DNA of 64,000 nucleotides from an uncultured Bacteroidales bacterium (GCA_937916355.1 CALFTM010000060.1:21596-85595), one strand, 5' to 3'. Positions 6,620-15,395 are shown, counted from the stretch's first letter. Notes: generated from the sequence alone by a model not told the origin. Numbers and translations are program-made.

Positions 6620-9085
6620 TTATAAAAACAGAGACCCTATTTGATAGGTGAGGAACGAGACGATCCAAGCGACGGAGGTGGTGTAGACCACTTCAAAGGC
6701 TGCCCATTTCCAGTTGGACTCTTTGGCAATTGCGGTAACGGCCGCCACGCATGGGTAGTAGAGTAGCACGAAGAGCATGAAACCAAATGCCACCAATGGT
6801 GTTATCGGGTGTTGACTGTCGTTTTGGTGACTTTTCAAAATCGCCGTCAGTCTTTCAGATGATTCGTCTGCCTCTACATCTGCATGGTACAGTACTCCCA
6901 ATGAGGAGACCACAATCTCCTTAGCGGCAGAGCCGGAGAGTATGCTCACGCCCATTTTCCAATCAAAACCGAGCGGACGGAAGAATGGTTCTATGAATTT
7001 TCCTATTTTGCCGATGTAAGAGTTTTCGCTTTGTGCGGAAGCTTTGTCGATTTCCAGTTGTGCGAGCGTGTTTTGGCGAGACTCGTCCGACAGGTTGGGG
7101 TCGTTGCTGACAACCTCTATTTGTTGGTCGATCGCCTCCATCTCCTCGTTGTATTGAGGGAAGTAGCCAAGCATCCAAATGATGGTCGATGCCACAAGGA
7201 TGATTGTACCCATTTTTTTGAGGTACTGCACCGCTTTCTCCCACATGTGTAGGAGAGTGTTGCGTAGGGTCGGGATTCTGTAAGGAGGAAGCTCCATCAC
7301 GAATTGTCCCGTGTCATTTTTGAATTTGGTCTTTTTGAGAATCAAGGCGGTCAATATTGCCATGAAAATACCGATAAGGTAGATTGATAGCAAAATCAAT
7401 GCTTGGTTCTTCTCAAAGAAGGCTGAGACGAAGAGCAGGTAGACCGGTAGTCGGGCAGAGCATGACATGAAAGGTATCGCAAGCATGGTGATGATGCGGT
7501 CTTTCGGATTTTCCAATGTGCGTGTCGCCATGATAGCAGGGACTCCACAACCGAAACCAGTCAGCAGCGGAATGAAAGACTTCCCATGAAGTCCGATTTT
7601 GTGCATCACCTTATCCATGATAAATGCCGCACGTGCCATGTAGCCAGTATCTTCCAATATGGAGATGAAGAAGAATAGTATCAATATCTGAGGCAGAAAG
7701 ACGATTACGCCACCGACACCGGCAATCACACCATCGACCAGCAGGTCGGTTAACATTCCCTCGCCGAGAAGGTTTCGGATGGCATCGCCCAACCATGCGA
7801 CACCTATCTCAATCCACTCCTGAGGGTACGCCCCTAAAGTAAATGTCGCCTCAAACATCAAAAAGAGGAACAGCAGCAAGACTGGGAAGCCCAGCCATTT
7901 GTTGGTAAGCACGGTGTCTATGGCATACGCCAGCTCTTTTTTATCCTCTTTTTCCCTCTTCATGGTCTCTTTTAATGCTCCACGGATGAAACCATATTTT
8001 AGGTTTGTGATGATGCTGACAATATCCTCATGATACTCCTCTTCGATCTCTTTTCTGCATTTTTCTACAACGTTGCGGATTTCGGCGGTTTCACCAATGT
8101 TTTTTTCCAGTAAAGAGAAGGTGATGGAATCATTCTCCAACAACTTTAGTATGAGGTATCGTGGAGAGAAGTCTACTGCGATGTTCATGTGTTTCGAGAG
8201 GAGCGGTTTGATGGTGCTGATAGCATTTTCCAGTTCACTACCATAATTGATGTGGATATGTTTGGTCACTTCATCACGTTCTTCATAAACCGAGATGATA
8301 TGGTTCAGCACATGATCAATACCTTTGCCTGTCCTTGAATTGGTCGGAGCGCAAGGAAACCCAAGCATCTCTTCTAATTGGTTCACATCCAGTTGTATCC
8401 CCTTCTTTTCCAACTCATCGAACATGTTAAGAGCCATCACCATACGCATATTCAAGTCGATAAGTTGTGTGGTGAGGAAAAGGTTTCGTTCCAGATTGGA
8501 GGCATCCACGATGTTTAAGATGACATCAGGGTGCTGTTCGGAAAGGAAGTCTCGCACATACACCTCTTCTGGAGTGTATTCTGTCATTGAGTAGGTTCCG
8601 GGCAGGTCTACGAGGTTGATGGTGTAGCCATCTTTGTAGAAAGTACCCACTTTAGAGGAGACCGTCACGCCGCTATAGTTGCCCACATGCTCCCTCAGCC
8701 CGGTGGCATGATTGAAAAAGGAAGTTTTTCCGCAGTTGGGGTTTCCTACCAGAGCGACCGTGATGGTTTTTGTCTTTTGGGTGATTTTCGCTTGTACCTC
8801 TTCCGATAAAACACCATTATAGTTTTGATAATTATCAGAAGCCTCTTGTGTAGAGACTACCTCTATGTGAGAAGCCTCCCTTCTGCGGAGGGAGACATGG
8901 CTTTGCATGATTCGATATTCTATAGGGTCTGCAAGGGGTGCGTTTTTCAGAACGGTGACACGTTCTCCTTTGACGAATCCCATCTCCATAACACGGTGAC
9001 GAAATCCTCCATGTCCGTTCACTTTTACAATGACGCACTCCTCCTTTTCAGGGATGTCGGCTAACGTTTTTATTGTCTTATCCAT
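6620..9085 (-). CDS. feoB: Ferrous iron transporter FeoB with fused N-terminal FeoA domain
   Basis: 821 residues. Residues 1-78 form an SH3-like FeoA domain. Residues about 105-270 form the G domain, with G1 GNPNCGKT at 114-121, G3 DLPGTYS and G4-like NMFD. A helical regulatory part follows, then a C-terminal membrane domain with two Gate modules, including PLLTGFGCGVPAIMATRT and the SCSARLPVY block. The protein takes up Fe(II) across the inner membrane. The FeoA-FeoB fusion is usual in Bacteroidota. It leads an operon with a Cys-rich FeoB partner, a hemerythrin-domain protein and a LuxR-type regulator. A -7 element lies at 9123-9130; I found no clear Fur box. Confidence 0.97.
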   Translation of the reverse strand: MDKTIKTLADIPEKEECVIVKVNGHGGFRHRVMEMGFVKGERVTVLKNAPLADPIEYRIMQSHVSLRRREASHIEVVSTQEASDNYQNYNGVLSEEVQAKITQKTKTITVALVGNPNCGKTSFFNHATGLREHVGNYSGVTVSSKVGTFYKDGYTINLVDLPGTYSMTEYTPEEVYVRDFLSEQHPDVILNIVDASNLERNLFLTTQLIDLNMRMVMALNMFDELEKKGIQLDVNQLEEMLGFPCAPTNSRTGKGIDHVLNHIISVYEERDEVTKHIHINYGSELENAISTIKPLLSKHMNIAVDFSPRYLILKLLENDSITFSLLEKNIGETAEIRNVVEKCRKEIEEEYHEDIVSIITNLKYGFIRGALKETMKREKEDKKELAYAIDTVLTNKWLGFPVLLLFLFLMFEATFTLGAYPQEWIEIGVAWLGDAIRNLLGEGMLTDLLVDGVIAGVGGVIVFLPQILILFFFISILEDTGYMARAAFIMDKVMHKIGLHGKSFIPLLTGFGCGVPAIMATRTLENPKDRIITMLAIPFMSCSARLPVYLLFVSAFFEKNQALILLSIYLIGIFMAILTALILKKTKFKNDTGQFVMELPPYRIPTLRNTLLHMWEKAVQYLKKMGTIILVASTIIWMLGYFPQYNEEMEAIDQQIEVVSNDPNLSDESRQNTLAQLEIDKASAQSENSYIGKIGKFIEPFFRPLGFDWKMGVSILSGSAAKEIVVSSLGVLYHADVEADESSERLTAILKSHQNDSQHPITPLVAFGFMLFVLLYYPCVAAVTAIAKESNWKWAAFEVVYTTSVAWIVSFLTYQIGSLFL

Positions 9086-9122
9086 AAAATTATCCTAAGT
9101 TTTTATTATATGTTCTATGTTG

Positions 9123-9130
9123 CAAAGTTA
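9123..9130 (-). promoter_or_regulatory. -7 promoter element of the feo operon
   Basis: TAACTTTG (followed by CAAC) on the minus strand, 38 bp before the feoB ATG, matches TAnnTTTG. There is no good -33 TTTG at 19-21 bp, only an A/T tract. Confidence 0.5.
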
Positions 9131-9166
9131 AGACATTACTCCCTTTTTTTTTATCATCATATATAG

Positions 9167-10102
9167 TTATTTGTCTTGTACGCTATCCCTATTTGTGGTT
9201 ATTGGGTTATTGCTTGTGTTGGTTGTCAGGTCGGATTGTTGGGCATGTCTGTCATGTTTCCATTTTTTCCACATGAGGTGGCATATTCCCAAAAATAGCA
9301 GCAGAGAGAGGATTGAGATGGAGAGGTCTTGCGAACCTAAATTCTCCATTTCTTCTACTTTATCAGGCATGAGGTAATAGACGATGACGATTGTTGCATT
9401 GTTTAGGAAATGACAAATGATTGGGACGAAAATTGACTGACTCCACACTAAAAAATAACCGAAGATCGCCCCCATGATCATGCGGGGGAAGAATCCGTAG
9501 AATTGGAGGTGTATCGCACTAAAGAGAATGGCGGAACTCCATATTGCAAGGTGGATGTTGCGTGTGTGGTTTTGGATTGTTTTTTGGATCAGTCCTCTGA
9601 ATAGTAACTCTTCGCCGAAGGCAGGTACGATTGCCAATGCCAGTAAATTCAGTAAAAATCCAGCGAAGGAATCCACCTTCAAGAAATCTTGTGTGAGTTT
9701 CATGTTTTCATCCTCTTTCGCCCTCATCCAATCTTCTATCGGTTTCAACCAGTCCGGGAGTTGCATCATTTCGTTGAGCTGGGTGATGTGGTTGATGAAT
9801 GGGGTACAAGTCAGAACCCCGAACAGAGCCATCAGTAAGAACCACATTTGTGGTTTCCGAACAGAAAGAAGTTGCTTCCAGTCATCGAACACTGTATAGG
9901 CGTTGATGAGCGTTCCGACAATGAAGATTCCTGAAGAAGCAAGTATCTGCACCCATTTGAGTCCGACGATGCTATCGTCAAATTTTAAAACCAGCAGTCC
10001 GAGCGCATTAAAAACGAACATGCAAATGGTGAAGTGCATTATGCAAATGCAGAATTTAATCCATTTCCCGTTAAGGGTGTACATTCCTTTAATTATGTTC
10101 AT
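9167..10102 (-). CDS. CPBP-family intramembrane metalloprotease
   Basis: 311 residues with about eight hydrophobic helices. The three CPBP/Abi (Rce1-like) motifs are visible: a Glu-Glu-x3-Arg block (FGEELLFRGLI, about residue 165), a Phe-x3-His block (LFSAIHLQFYG) and a His-x3-Asn/Asp-like block (CHFLNNATI). The family includes CAAX prenyl endopeptidase relatives; bacterial members cut membrane-embedded peptides, but most substrates are unknown. It lies only 17 bp downstream of recX, so it is probably the last gene of the AI-2E/prmC/recX operon. The last ~35 residues are hydrophilic and rich in Asn, Thr and Asp. Confidence 0.88.
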   Translation of the reverse strand: MNIIKGMYTLNGKWIKFCICIMHFTICMFVFNALGLLVLKFDDSIVGLKWVQILASSGIFIVGTLINAYTVFDDWKQLLSVRKPQMWFLLMALFGVLTCTPFINHITQLNEMMQLPDWLKPIEDWMRAKEDENMKLTQDFLKVDSFAGFLLNLLALAIVPAFGEELLFRGLIQKTIQNHTRNIHLAIWSSAILFSAIHLQFYGFFPRMIMGAIFGYFLVWSQSIFVPIICHFLNNATIVIVYYLMPDKVEEMENLGSQDLSISILSLLLFLGICHLMWKKWKHDRHAQQSDLTTNTSNNPITTNRDSVQDK

Positions 10103-10119
10103 GATTTTACCTTAAATTT

Positions 10120-10689
10120 TTATTCTGTGATATCGTACATTTCAAATTCATTGTCAGAGGACGATTCCATTTTGCAGGAAAGTTCCTCTTTTTTCTCATT
10201 GAGGATTTTATCGATGGTTTTCAGTGCCAAATTCGCCTCAAAACCTCTTCCTGCCGCAAAACGGAAAAGTTTCGCTTTCAGGTCGTAGAGGTTTTTCCCC
10301 TTGATGCTCTTCAATTTTGATGAAAGCAAGGTCTCCAGTTGGGAGGAGTAGCCCTCGTCGGGGATTTCTTGAAGCGCATTTTTAATGTAGGCTTTAGGAA
10401 TCTTTTTTCTGATGAGGTGCAGCTCGATTTTCTTTTTTCCCCATTTGCTGAGAAAATGTTTGTCTTTTACGAAGAATAGGGCATACCTCTCATCGTCTAC
10501 ATATTTTTCCCTGACAAGGTGCGCTAAGATTCTTTCTGCCGCCTCCATCGGAATATTCCATTGAGAGAGTTTGTCGCGGCAGTAGCTTGTGCATTGTTCC
10601 GCACGAGAACATAACGCAGCCAACTTTCCTAACGCAACCTCTTCAGAAATTATTTTTTTCTCTTTTGCTTTTTTTTCTGTCTCCATCAT
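10120..10689 (-). CDS. recX: RecX-family regulatory protein
   Basis: The protein has three-helix RecX repeats: a tandem of CRDKLSQWNIPMEAAERILA, then VDDERYALFFVKDKHFLSKW, then GKKKIELHLIRKKIPKAYIK. RecX binds RecA filaments and modulates recombination. I chose the ATG at 10689 because it overlaps the prmC stop as ATGA; the upstream GTG at 10698 would give a longer overlap. The resulting product is 189 residues. recA is not in the window. Two Cys residues (CSRAEQCTSYC) precede the first repeat. Confidence 0.88.
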   Translation of the reverse strand: MMETEKKAKEKKIISEEVALGKLAALCSRAEQCTSYCRDKLSQWNIPMEAAERILAHLVREKYVDDERYALFFVKDKHFLSKWGKKKIELHLIRKKIPKAYIKNALQEIPDEGYSSQLETLLSSKLKSIKGKNLYDLKAKLFRFAAGRGFEANLALKTIDKILNEKKEELSCKMESSSDNEFEMYDITE

Positions 10690-11525
10690 TTTTGACACTT
10701 AATCATTCTATTTTTCCCGTTTCCATCGTTTCTTACGATGATGTTTAGGTAGCCCAATTTCTCCAACTCATGGCAGGTCTCTTCTGCTAAAGCCTCATTT
10801 ATTTCAAAATAGATGTAACCACCTTTTTTCAGGTGCTTTTGTCCGAAACGAGCGATTTCCCGATAGAAAATCAGGGGGTCTTCGTCGGGTACAAAGAGGG
10901 CGAGATGCGGGTCGTGTTCCAAAACGTTCTTGTGCATCGTTTTTTTCTCTTCTGTGCGGATATATGGAGGATTGCTCACGATTAGCGAGACATTCCAATC
11001 GTCATCGAAAAAGTTGGGGTTGAGAATGTCGTCGTGGATGAATTCAATTTCGGTGTGATTCTCCTGAGCATTCTTTTTAGCGGTTTCAAGGGCTTTCTCG
11101 GAAATATCCATTGCATAGACAGTCGTCCCTTTCAGCACCTTTTTCAAAGAGATTGCTATGCAGCCACTTCCTGTGCCGATGTCCAAAAGGGAGGTTGGCT
11201 GAGACTCGTCCTGCAATATCCAGTCAACCAGCTCCTCCGTTTCCGGACGAGGGACGAGGACGTTTGGATTGACGAAAAAACGGTTCCCGTGGAATTGGGC
11301 ATATCCTAAAATATGTTGAATAGGTTGTCCTCCGCACAATTTCTGGGTGATTTCATCGAATCTTTCAACCTTTTCCTCTGTCATCAGTTGGTCTCCTCGT
11401 AATAATAATGTTGTCATGTCGCAATCCAGCAACTCGGTCAACACCATGTAATAGAGACTCCTTGCCTCTGCGCTATCATATAGCGGAGACAAGAACTCTT
11501 TGAATTTTGTCAGATTTGGAAGCAT
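10686..11525 (-). CDS. prmC: Peptide chain release factor N5-glutamine methyltransferase PrmC
   Basis: 279 residues. The N-terminal helical domain ends near GGQPIQHILGYAQFHG. The Rossmann SAM-binding core contains DIGTGSGC (115-122) and the catalytic NPPY at 185-188. PrmC methylates the Gln of the GGQ loop in release factors RF1 and RF2. It sits 9 bp downstream of the AI-2E-type gene and overlaps recX by 4 bp, so these genes form a translationally coupled operon. Confidence 0.95.
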   Translation of the reverse strand: MLPNLTKFKEFLSPLYDSAEARSLYYMVLTELLDCDMTTLLLRGDQLMTEEKVERFDEITQKLCGGQPIQHILGYAQFHGNRFFVNPNVLVPRPETEELVDWILQDESQPTSLLDIGTGSGCIAISLKKVLKGTTVYAMDISEKALETAKKNAQENHTEIEFIHDDILNPNFFDDDWNVSLIVSNPPYIRTEEKKTMHKNVLEHDPHLALFVPDEDPLIFYREIARFGQKHLKKGGYIYFEINEALAEETCHELEKLGYLNIIVRNDGNGKNRMIKCQK

Positions 11526-11534
11526 AAGGTGAAT

Positions 11535-12668
11535 TTATATTCGTAATTGTTCGATAGTTTCGGGAGAAAGTCCGTTTTCACGTTGATGTTGCTCATTCAC
11601 TCTCTTTAAGATGAACCTTTTGTAGTATGAGATGAGCATTGTGGTGATTGGAAGTGCGATGATTAGTCCGACAGCCCCAAACAACATTCCGAAAATGGAA
11701 AGAGAGAGCAAGATGAGGGCAGCGTTAAGCCCCATCTTTTTCCCCATGATTTTAGGAACGAGAAAACCATCTTGGAAAATTTGGATTACCACAAAAACAA
11801 CGAACAGCAAAAGTAGGTTGATCAGGGGTTGAGATCCCGTCTCCACAGAATGCACCAACATGAGGATGATGCAGGGAGGGATTGATATGACCTGAAGGTA
11901 GGGAATAAGGTTGAGAAGTCCGACGAGAAGTCCCATGAGGATTCCTATGGGCATATCAATCAGGTAAAAACCGGTAGCGTATAATACACATAAGATGACA
12001 ACCACCAAAAACTGCCCTCTGTAGTAGTTGCTCATCCCCTGTTCCAAGTCTTGCATGATGCCCGAAATGAAGGTCTGGTATTTTTTCGGGATTAGGGCGA
12101 TGAAATGTTGGTTGATCAGTTGGTAATCCTTTAGTATAAAAAAGAGGTAGAGCAGGGTGAAGAAAAACGTTATCAGGAAGCTGGTGATGGCAGCCGACTG
12201 GTTTAAGAGCGTTTTAGCAAAAGGGAAGATGTCAGCAAGGATGGTTTGTATGTCTTTTGTCTCAAAAATCTCTTTCATTTTACTCTGCACGATGAAGTCA
12301 TGAAAAAAAACTTCCCAAGAGTTGGTGATCGAGTCGGATTGGTTCGTATAAGAGATGATAAAATTCATCAATTTGATGATTTGGTCAGTAAGAATTGGCG
12401 TAAGAGTGTAGACGGAGACACTAATAATGGCGAAAATTAGGGTCAAAACGAACAAAACTGCCGCTGTTTTGTTTTTTATTTTCAAATTTTTTTGAGAAAA
12501 TAAAACAATCGGATGAATGATATATGCAATAAGCCAAGCAGTGAAAAAAGGGAAAAGAACAGGTGTTAAATATCTGAATAACAATATGATTGCAAATGTC
12601 AACAACAATCCTAATGATAGCCTAACTGTACTGTCTAAAGTAAACGGTTTTGAAAAAGGTGAACTCAT
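11535..12668 (-). CDS. AI-2E family permease (YdiK/PerM-like)
   Basis: 377 residues with the family layout: two N-terminal helices with a Pro/Phe-rich turn (RYLTPVLFPFFTAWLIAYII), a third helix, a long amphipathic periplasmic or cytoplasmic stretch, then five helices. The last helices include GLLVGLLNLIPYLQ and GAVGLIIALPITTML, as in PF01594. Members export or import small molecules, one being the autoinducer AI-2, and others act as Na+/H+ antiporters; the substrate here is unknown. It is the first gene of the operon prmC-recX-CPBP. Its promoter overlaps that of the divergent gene at 12780. Confidence 0.88.
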   Translation of the reverse strand: MSSPFSKPFTLDSTVRLSLGLLLTFAIILLFRYLTPVLFPFFTAWLIAYIIHPIVLFSQKNLKIKNKTAAVLFVLTLIFAIISVSVYTLTPILTDQIIKLMNFIISYTNQSDSITNSWEVFFHDFIVQSKMKEIFETKDIQTILADIFPFAKTLLNQSAAITSFLITFFFTLLYLFFILKDYQLINQHFIALIPKKYQTFISGIMQDLEQGMSNYYRGQFLVVVILCVLYATGFYLIDMPIGILMGLLVGLLNLIPYLQVISIPPCIILMLVHSVETGSQPLINLLLLFVVFVVIQIFQDGFLVPKIMGKKMGLNAALILLSLSIFGMLFGAVGLIIALPITTMLISYYKRFILKRVNEQHQRENGLSPETIEQLRI

Positions 12669-12716
12669 TTTAACTTTTATTAGTTTTTTAAAATCTTTTG
12701 TATGAAAATTTTTTCA

Positions 12717-12732
12717 TATCTTCGCAAAGATA
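12717..12732. promoter_or_regulatory. Abutting opposed -7 elements forming a 16-bp palindrome
   Basis: TATCTTCG (12717-12724, plus strand) and TATCTTTG (12725-12732, minus strand) abut to form TATCTTCGCAAAGATA, an inverted repeat with one mismatch pair. Each half resembles the Bacteroidota -7 element. They would drive the gene at 12780 (plus) and the AI-2E-type operon at 12668 (minus) from the same DNA. A TTTG lies at 12697-12700 for the plus promoter, at short 16-bp spacing; a minus-strand TTTG is at 12757-12760, with 24-bp spacing. Confidence 0.45.
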
Positions 12733-12779
12733 AAATTTTAGATTTAAAATAAAGGTCAAACGGACAAAATAATAACGAG

Positions 12780-13730
12780 ATGGAGAGTAAAGATCTTGTT
12801 AGATTATTATTAAAGGAGATAAAAGAGATGTCGCTCTTATGTGAGTCTCTTTCATCTGTCAGTGGGGCATCGACGAGCAATATACCCGTATCATTATTGC
12901 AGTTGTCGAGGTCTAAGGTGGATTCCATGTCCGAAATCCTTTCCGATTTGATCGAAAAAGCGGAGGCAGAGAGTAGCACTTCGCAAACTAAGGTTGTAGA
13001 GGAGTCTCAGCCGATGGTTGCTAAAAAAGTGGAGGCTGATCCGGAATTTGACGAGAAGCAAAAGGAGTTGCTTGTTGAATCAAAGGAGAAGAGTGCGAAG
13101 GTCTCTTCCGTCGCAGATAAAAAAGACGTTGTAAAATCAGAAGTTTCAAATCCCGAAACTCCACAACCGAAAAGTCGGGAGGGCGTGCAGGAGCAGGTTG
13201 TTGAACCTAAGCCTTCTAAGATAAAGAGGTTGGCGAATGCTACAAAAGATACATTCTCTAAACTTACTGAGTCGATAAAACAAGATTCTCAAGAGAGACC
13301 TAAAGAGAAGAAAGTTGAAGTTGTAACACCAGACCCAATAAAAGAGGTTGCAAAAGAAAAAGCTGCAACAGAAAAGATTACAACGAAAAACTCTGACAAA
13401 GAGAAGACGGTAGCCGAGAAGAAAAAGGAACATCCTATTTTGCCCGCAAAAGAGAGCGTGGGTGATCTCCTCGAAAACCATAAAAAAAACAGTGTTACCA
13501 CAATAGAAAGCAGGTTTGTACGTTCTTTAAAATTGAGTTTAGGTGATCGCTACTTATACCAAAGAGAGTTATTTGGAGGAGATATGGCGTTGCTGAACAA
13601 GACGATGTCAGAATTAGACAAACTTAGTTCGCTGGATGAGGCGTTGAGGTACATTGAAAAATTTGGTTGGGATGAAGAGAGTGAGGTGACGATCTCTTTT
13701 TTGAACTTACTTCAAAATAGGTTTTCTTAA
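12780..13730 (+). CDS. Protein of unknown function with charged linker and conserved C-terminal helical domain
   Basis: 316 residues, no signal peptide, probably cytoplasmic. Residues 1-60 are a helical head. Residues about 60-220 are a low-complexity linker dominated by Lys, Glu, Val and Ser. The last ~90 residues (from GDLLENHKKN) form a compact helical domain: LKLSLGDRYLYQRELFGGDM and LDEALRYIEKFGWDEE. From memory, similar ends occur on many uncharacterised Bacteroidota proteins; I know no function. It lies just before rsmI. The head may serve oligomerisation and the tail binding, but that is guesswork. Confidence 0.72.
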   Translation: MESKDLVRLLLKEIKEMSLLCESLSSVSGASTSNIPVSLLQLSRSKVDSMSEILSDLIEKAEAESSTSQTKVVEESQPMVAKKVEADPEFDEKQKELLVESKEKSAKVSSVADKKDVVKSEVSNPETPQPKSREGVQEQVVEPKPSKIKRLANATKDTFSKLTESIKQDSQERPKEKKVEVVTPDPIKEVAKEKAATEKITTKNSDKEKTVAEKKKEHPILPAKESVGDLLENHKKNSVTTIESRFVRSLKLSLGDRYLYQRELFGGDMALLNKTMSELDKLSSLDEALRYIEKFGWDEESEVTISFLNLLQNRFS

Positions 13731-13762
13731 AGAAGAATGATGATAAAAGAAGAATGATGAGA
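13729..13762 (+). repeat. 17-bp tandem duplication over the rsmI start region
   Basis: The unit AAAGAAGAATGATGATA (13729-13745) is followed directly by a second copy differing by one base (13746-13762). Both carry an AAGAAG purine stretch and ATGATG. The first copy starts a six-codon frame (13737-13757) whose TGA overlaps the rsmI ATG at 13754. The first unit also covers the stop codon of the preceding gene. Confidence 0.75.
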
Positions 13763-14485
13763 GAGTGTGGCAAGTTATATTTAGTACCGACACCGGTTGG
13801 AAACCTTGAGGACATGACGTTCAGGGCCATCCGAGTTTTAAAGGAGGTGGATGTGATATTGGCTGAAGATACGAGAACTTCCGGTATATTGCTGAAACAT
13901 TTCGGTATTGAAAATAAATTGCAGTCTCATCACAAGTTCAATGAGCATAAGACGGTGTACGGTGTTGTTGAGAGGATTAAGATGGGGGAGAACGTGGCAT
14001 TGATTTCTGATGCCGGCACACCTTCTATTTCAGATCCGGGATTTCTTTTGTCGAGAGAGTGCGTCGAGAATGGTGTGGTTGTAGAGTGTCTGCCGGGAGC
14101 GACGGCATTTGTCCCAGCGTTAGTGGATTCAGGATTTCCTACAGACCGATTTTGTTTTGAGGGTTTCCTTCCGCAAAAAAAAGGTCGGCAATCTCGTTTG
14201 AAAGAGTTGGGCGAAGAGGATCGTACTGTCATCTTATATGAATCTCCGTTCCGTCTGGTGAAACTGTTGGAACAGATGGAGGAGTTGATGGGAGGTGAGC
14301 GTCGTGTCTCTGTCAGTCGGGAAATCTCTAAAAAGTTTGAAGAGACTGTTCGTGGTACAATTTCTGAGGTGAAGTCTCATTTTGAGAAAAAAGAACCTAA
14401 AGGAGAAATTGTGGTAGTCTTGGAGGGCAAGGAGAAGGAAAAGAAATCCAAAAATGATAAATGGAAAAAAGAAATTGACGAGTAG
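13754..14485 (+). CDS. rsmI: 16S rRNA (cytidine1402-2'-O)-methyltransferase RsmI
   Basis: 243 residues with the tetrapyrrole-methylase fold used by RsmI. Signatures are GKLYLVPTPVGNLEDMTFRA at the N-terminus, LAEDTRTSGILLKHF, ALISDAGTPSISDPG and the PGATAFVPALVDSG loop. RsmI 2'-O-methylates C1402 in the decoding centre of 16S rRNA. The C-terminus is a Lys/Glu-rich tail. The start is embedded in a 17-bp tandem duplication, and a six-codon upstream frame ends on its ATG. It is probably cotranscribed with the preceding gene. Confidence 0.95.
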   Translation: MMRECGKLYLVPTPVGNLEDMTFRAIRVLKEVDVILAEDTRTSGILLKHFGIENKLQSHHKFNEHKTVYGVVERIKMGENVALISDAGTPSISDPGFLLSRECVENGVVVECLPGATAFVPALVDSGFPTDRFCFEGFLPQKKGRQSRLKELGEEDRTVILYESPFRLVKLLEQMEELMGGERRVSVSREISKKFEETVRGTISEVKSHFEKKEPKGEIVVVLEGKEKEKKSKNDKWKKEIDE

Positions 14486-14525
14486 AGAAGAAAAATTAGT
14501 AATAACATAAATAATTTTAAAGACA

Positions 14526-15380
14526 ATGAAAAAAGTATTGCTTTTTAGTGCTTTTTTAGCACTTATTTCAACTTCTTGTTACAAGAGTGATATGGAGTAC
14601 GCTCAATATCAGAGAGACTCTGTATTAAAAGAGAAAGATAAGGTTGAAGATGAAATGGAAACCTACTTGGAGATCATCCAAGATGTTCAAGCTAATTTCA
14701 ACTCAATCAAGTCTACTGAGTTGGGAATCATCGAGGAGACTGCCGGTGCAGAGGGTGTGAATGCAGAGACAAAAGATAAGCTCGCTTCAGACATCCAAAC
14801 TATCTCTGAGGCTCTTCGTGCAAATCGTGCACAAATCGCTCAATTGGATTCTGCTTTGGCAAAAGCTAAAGGTAATGCAGCTTATTTCCGCGGATTGGTT
14901 AGCGGTTTGCAAAAACAGTTGAAAGATAGTGAGGCTGGTTTGAAGAAGATGAAGCAAACTTTGGCTGAGAAGGATGTTAAAATTGCTGAGTTGGATAAAA
15001 CTATTGAAGAGATGAACTTAGCGCAAGATACTTTGCGTCAACAATATGAAACGCAATTGGCAACTGCTCAACAACAAGAGGAAGAGTTGAATACTGCTTA
15101 CTACTTTGTAGGAGACAAGGCAGCTATCAAGTCTAAAGGTTTGAAGGCTAAATTGCTCGCTTCTGCAAGCATCAACACAAGCTACTTCACTAAAGTTGAT
15201 ATTCGTGAGTTCACAGAGTTGGATCTTGGTGCAAAGAAGGCTTTCGTGTTGTCTTCTCACCCAATCAACTCTTATACTCTTACAAGAAAGTCTGAGGAGG
15301 ACAAGAACTTGGTGTTGAAGATCACAAACTACAGCGCATTCTGGTCTAACACTCACAAGTTGATCATCCAAGTTAAGTAA
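14526..15380 (+). CDS. Coiled-coil lipoprotein, Cbp1-like C-terminal domain
   Basis: 284 residues. The signal ends in the lipobox ISTSC (Cys18). Residues 30-190 form a long parallel-type coiled coil with the run QLDSALAKAKGNAAYFRGL and many Gln/Glu heptads. The C-terminal ~95 residues (from NTAYYFVGDKAA) form a beta-rich domain ending KLIIQVK. From memory this tail resembles that of a large Bacteroidota lipoprotein family that includes a collagen-binding adhesin called Cbp1 in Bacteroides; that link is tentative. Regular codon use, dominated by TTG Leu and AAG Lys, suggests strong expression. A clear terminator follows at 15396-15432. Confidence 0.75.
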   Translation: MKKVLLFSAFLALISTSCYKSDMEYAQYQRDSVLKEKDKVEDEMETYLEIIQDVQANFNSIKSTELGIIEETAGAEGVNAETKDKLASDIQTISEALRANRAQIAQLDSALAKAKGNAAYFRGLVSGLQKQLKDSEAGLKKMKQTLAEKDVKIAELDKTIEEMNLAQDTLRQQYETQLATAQQQEEELNTAYYFVGDKAAIKSKGLKAKLLASASINTSYFTKVDIREFTELDLGAKKAFVLSSHPINSYTLTRKSEEDKNLVLKITNYSAFWSNTHKLIIQVK

Positions 15381-15395
15381 TTTTGTTTCACTCAT

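Noticed and set aside
9086..9166. Fur box before feoB
   Set aside because: AT-rich stretches are present but no convincing 19-bp inverted repeat matching a Fur box.
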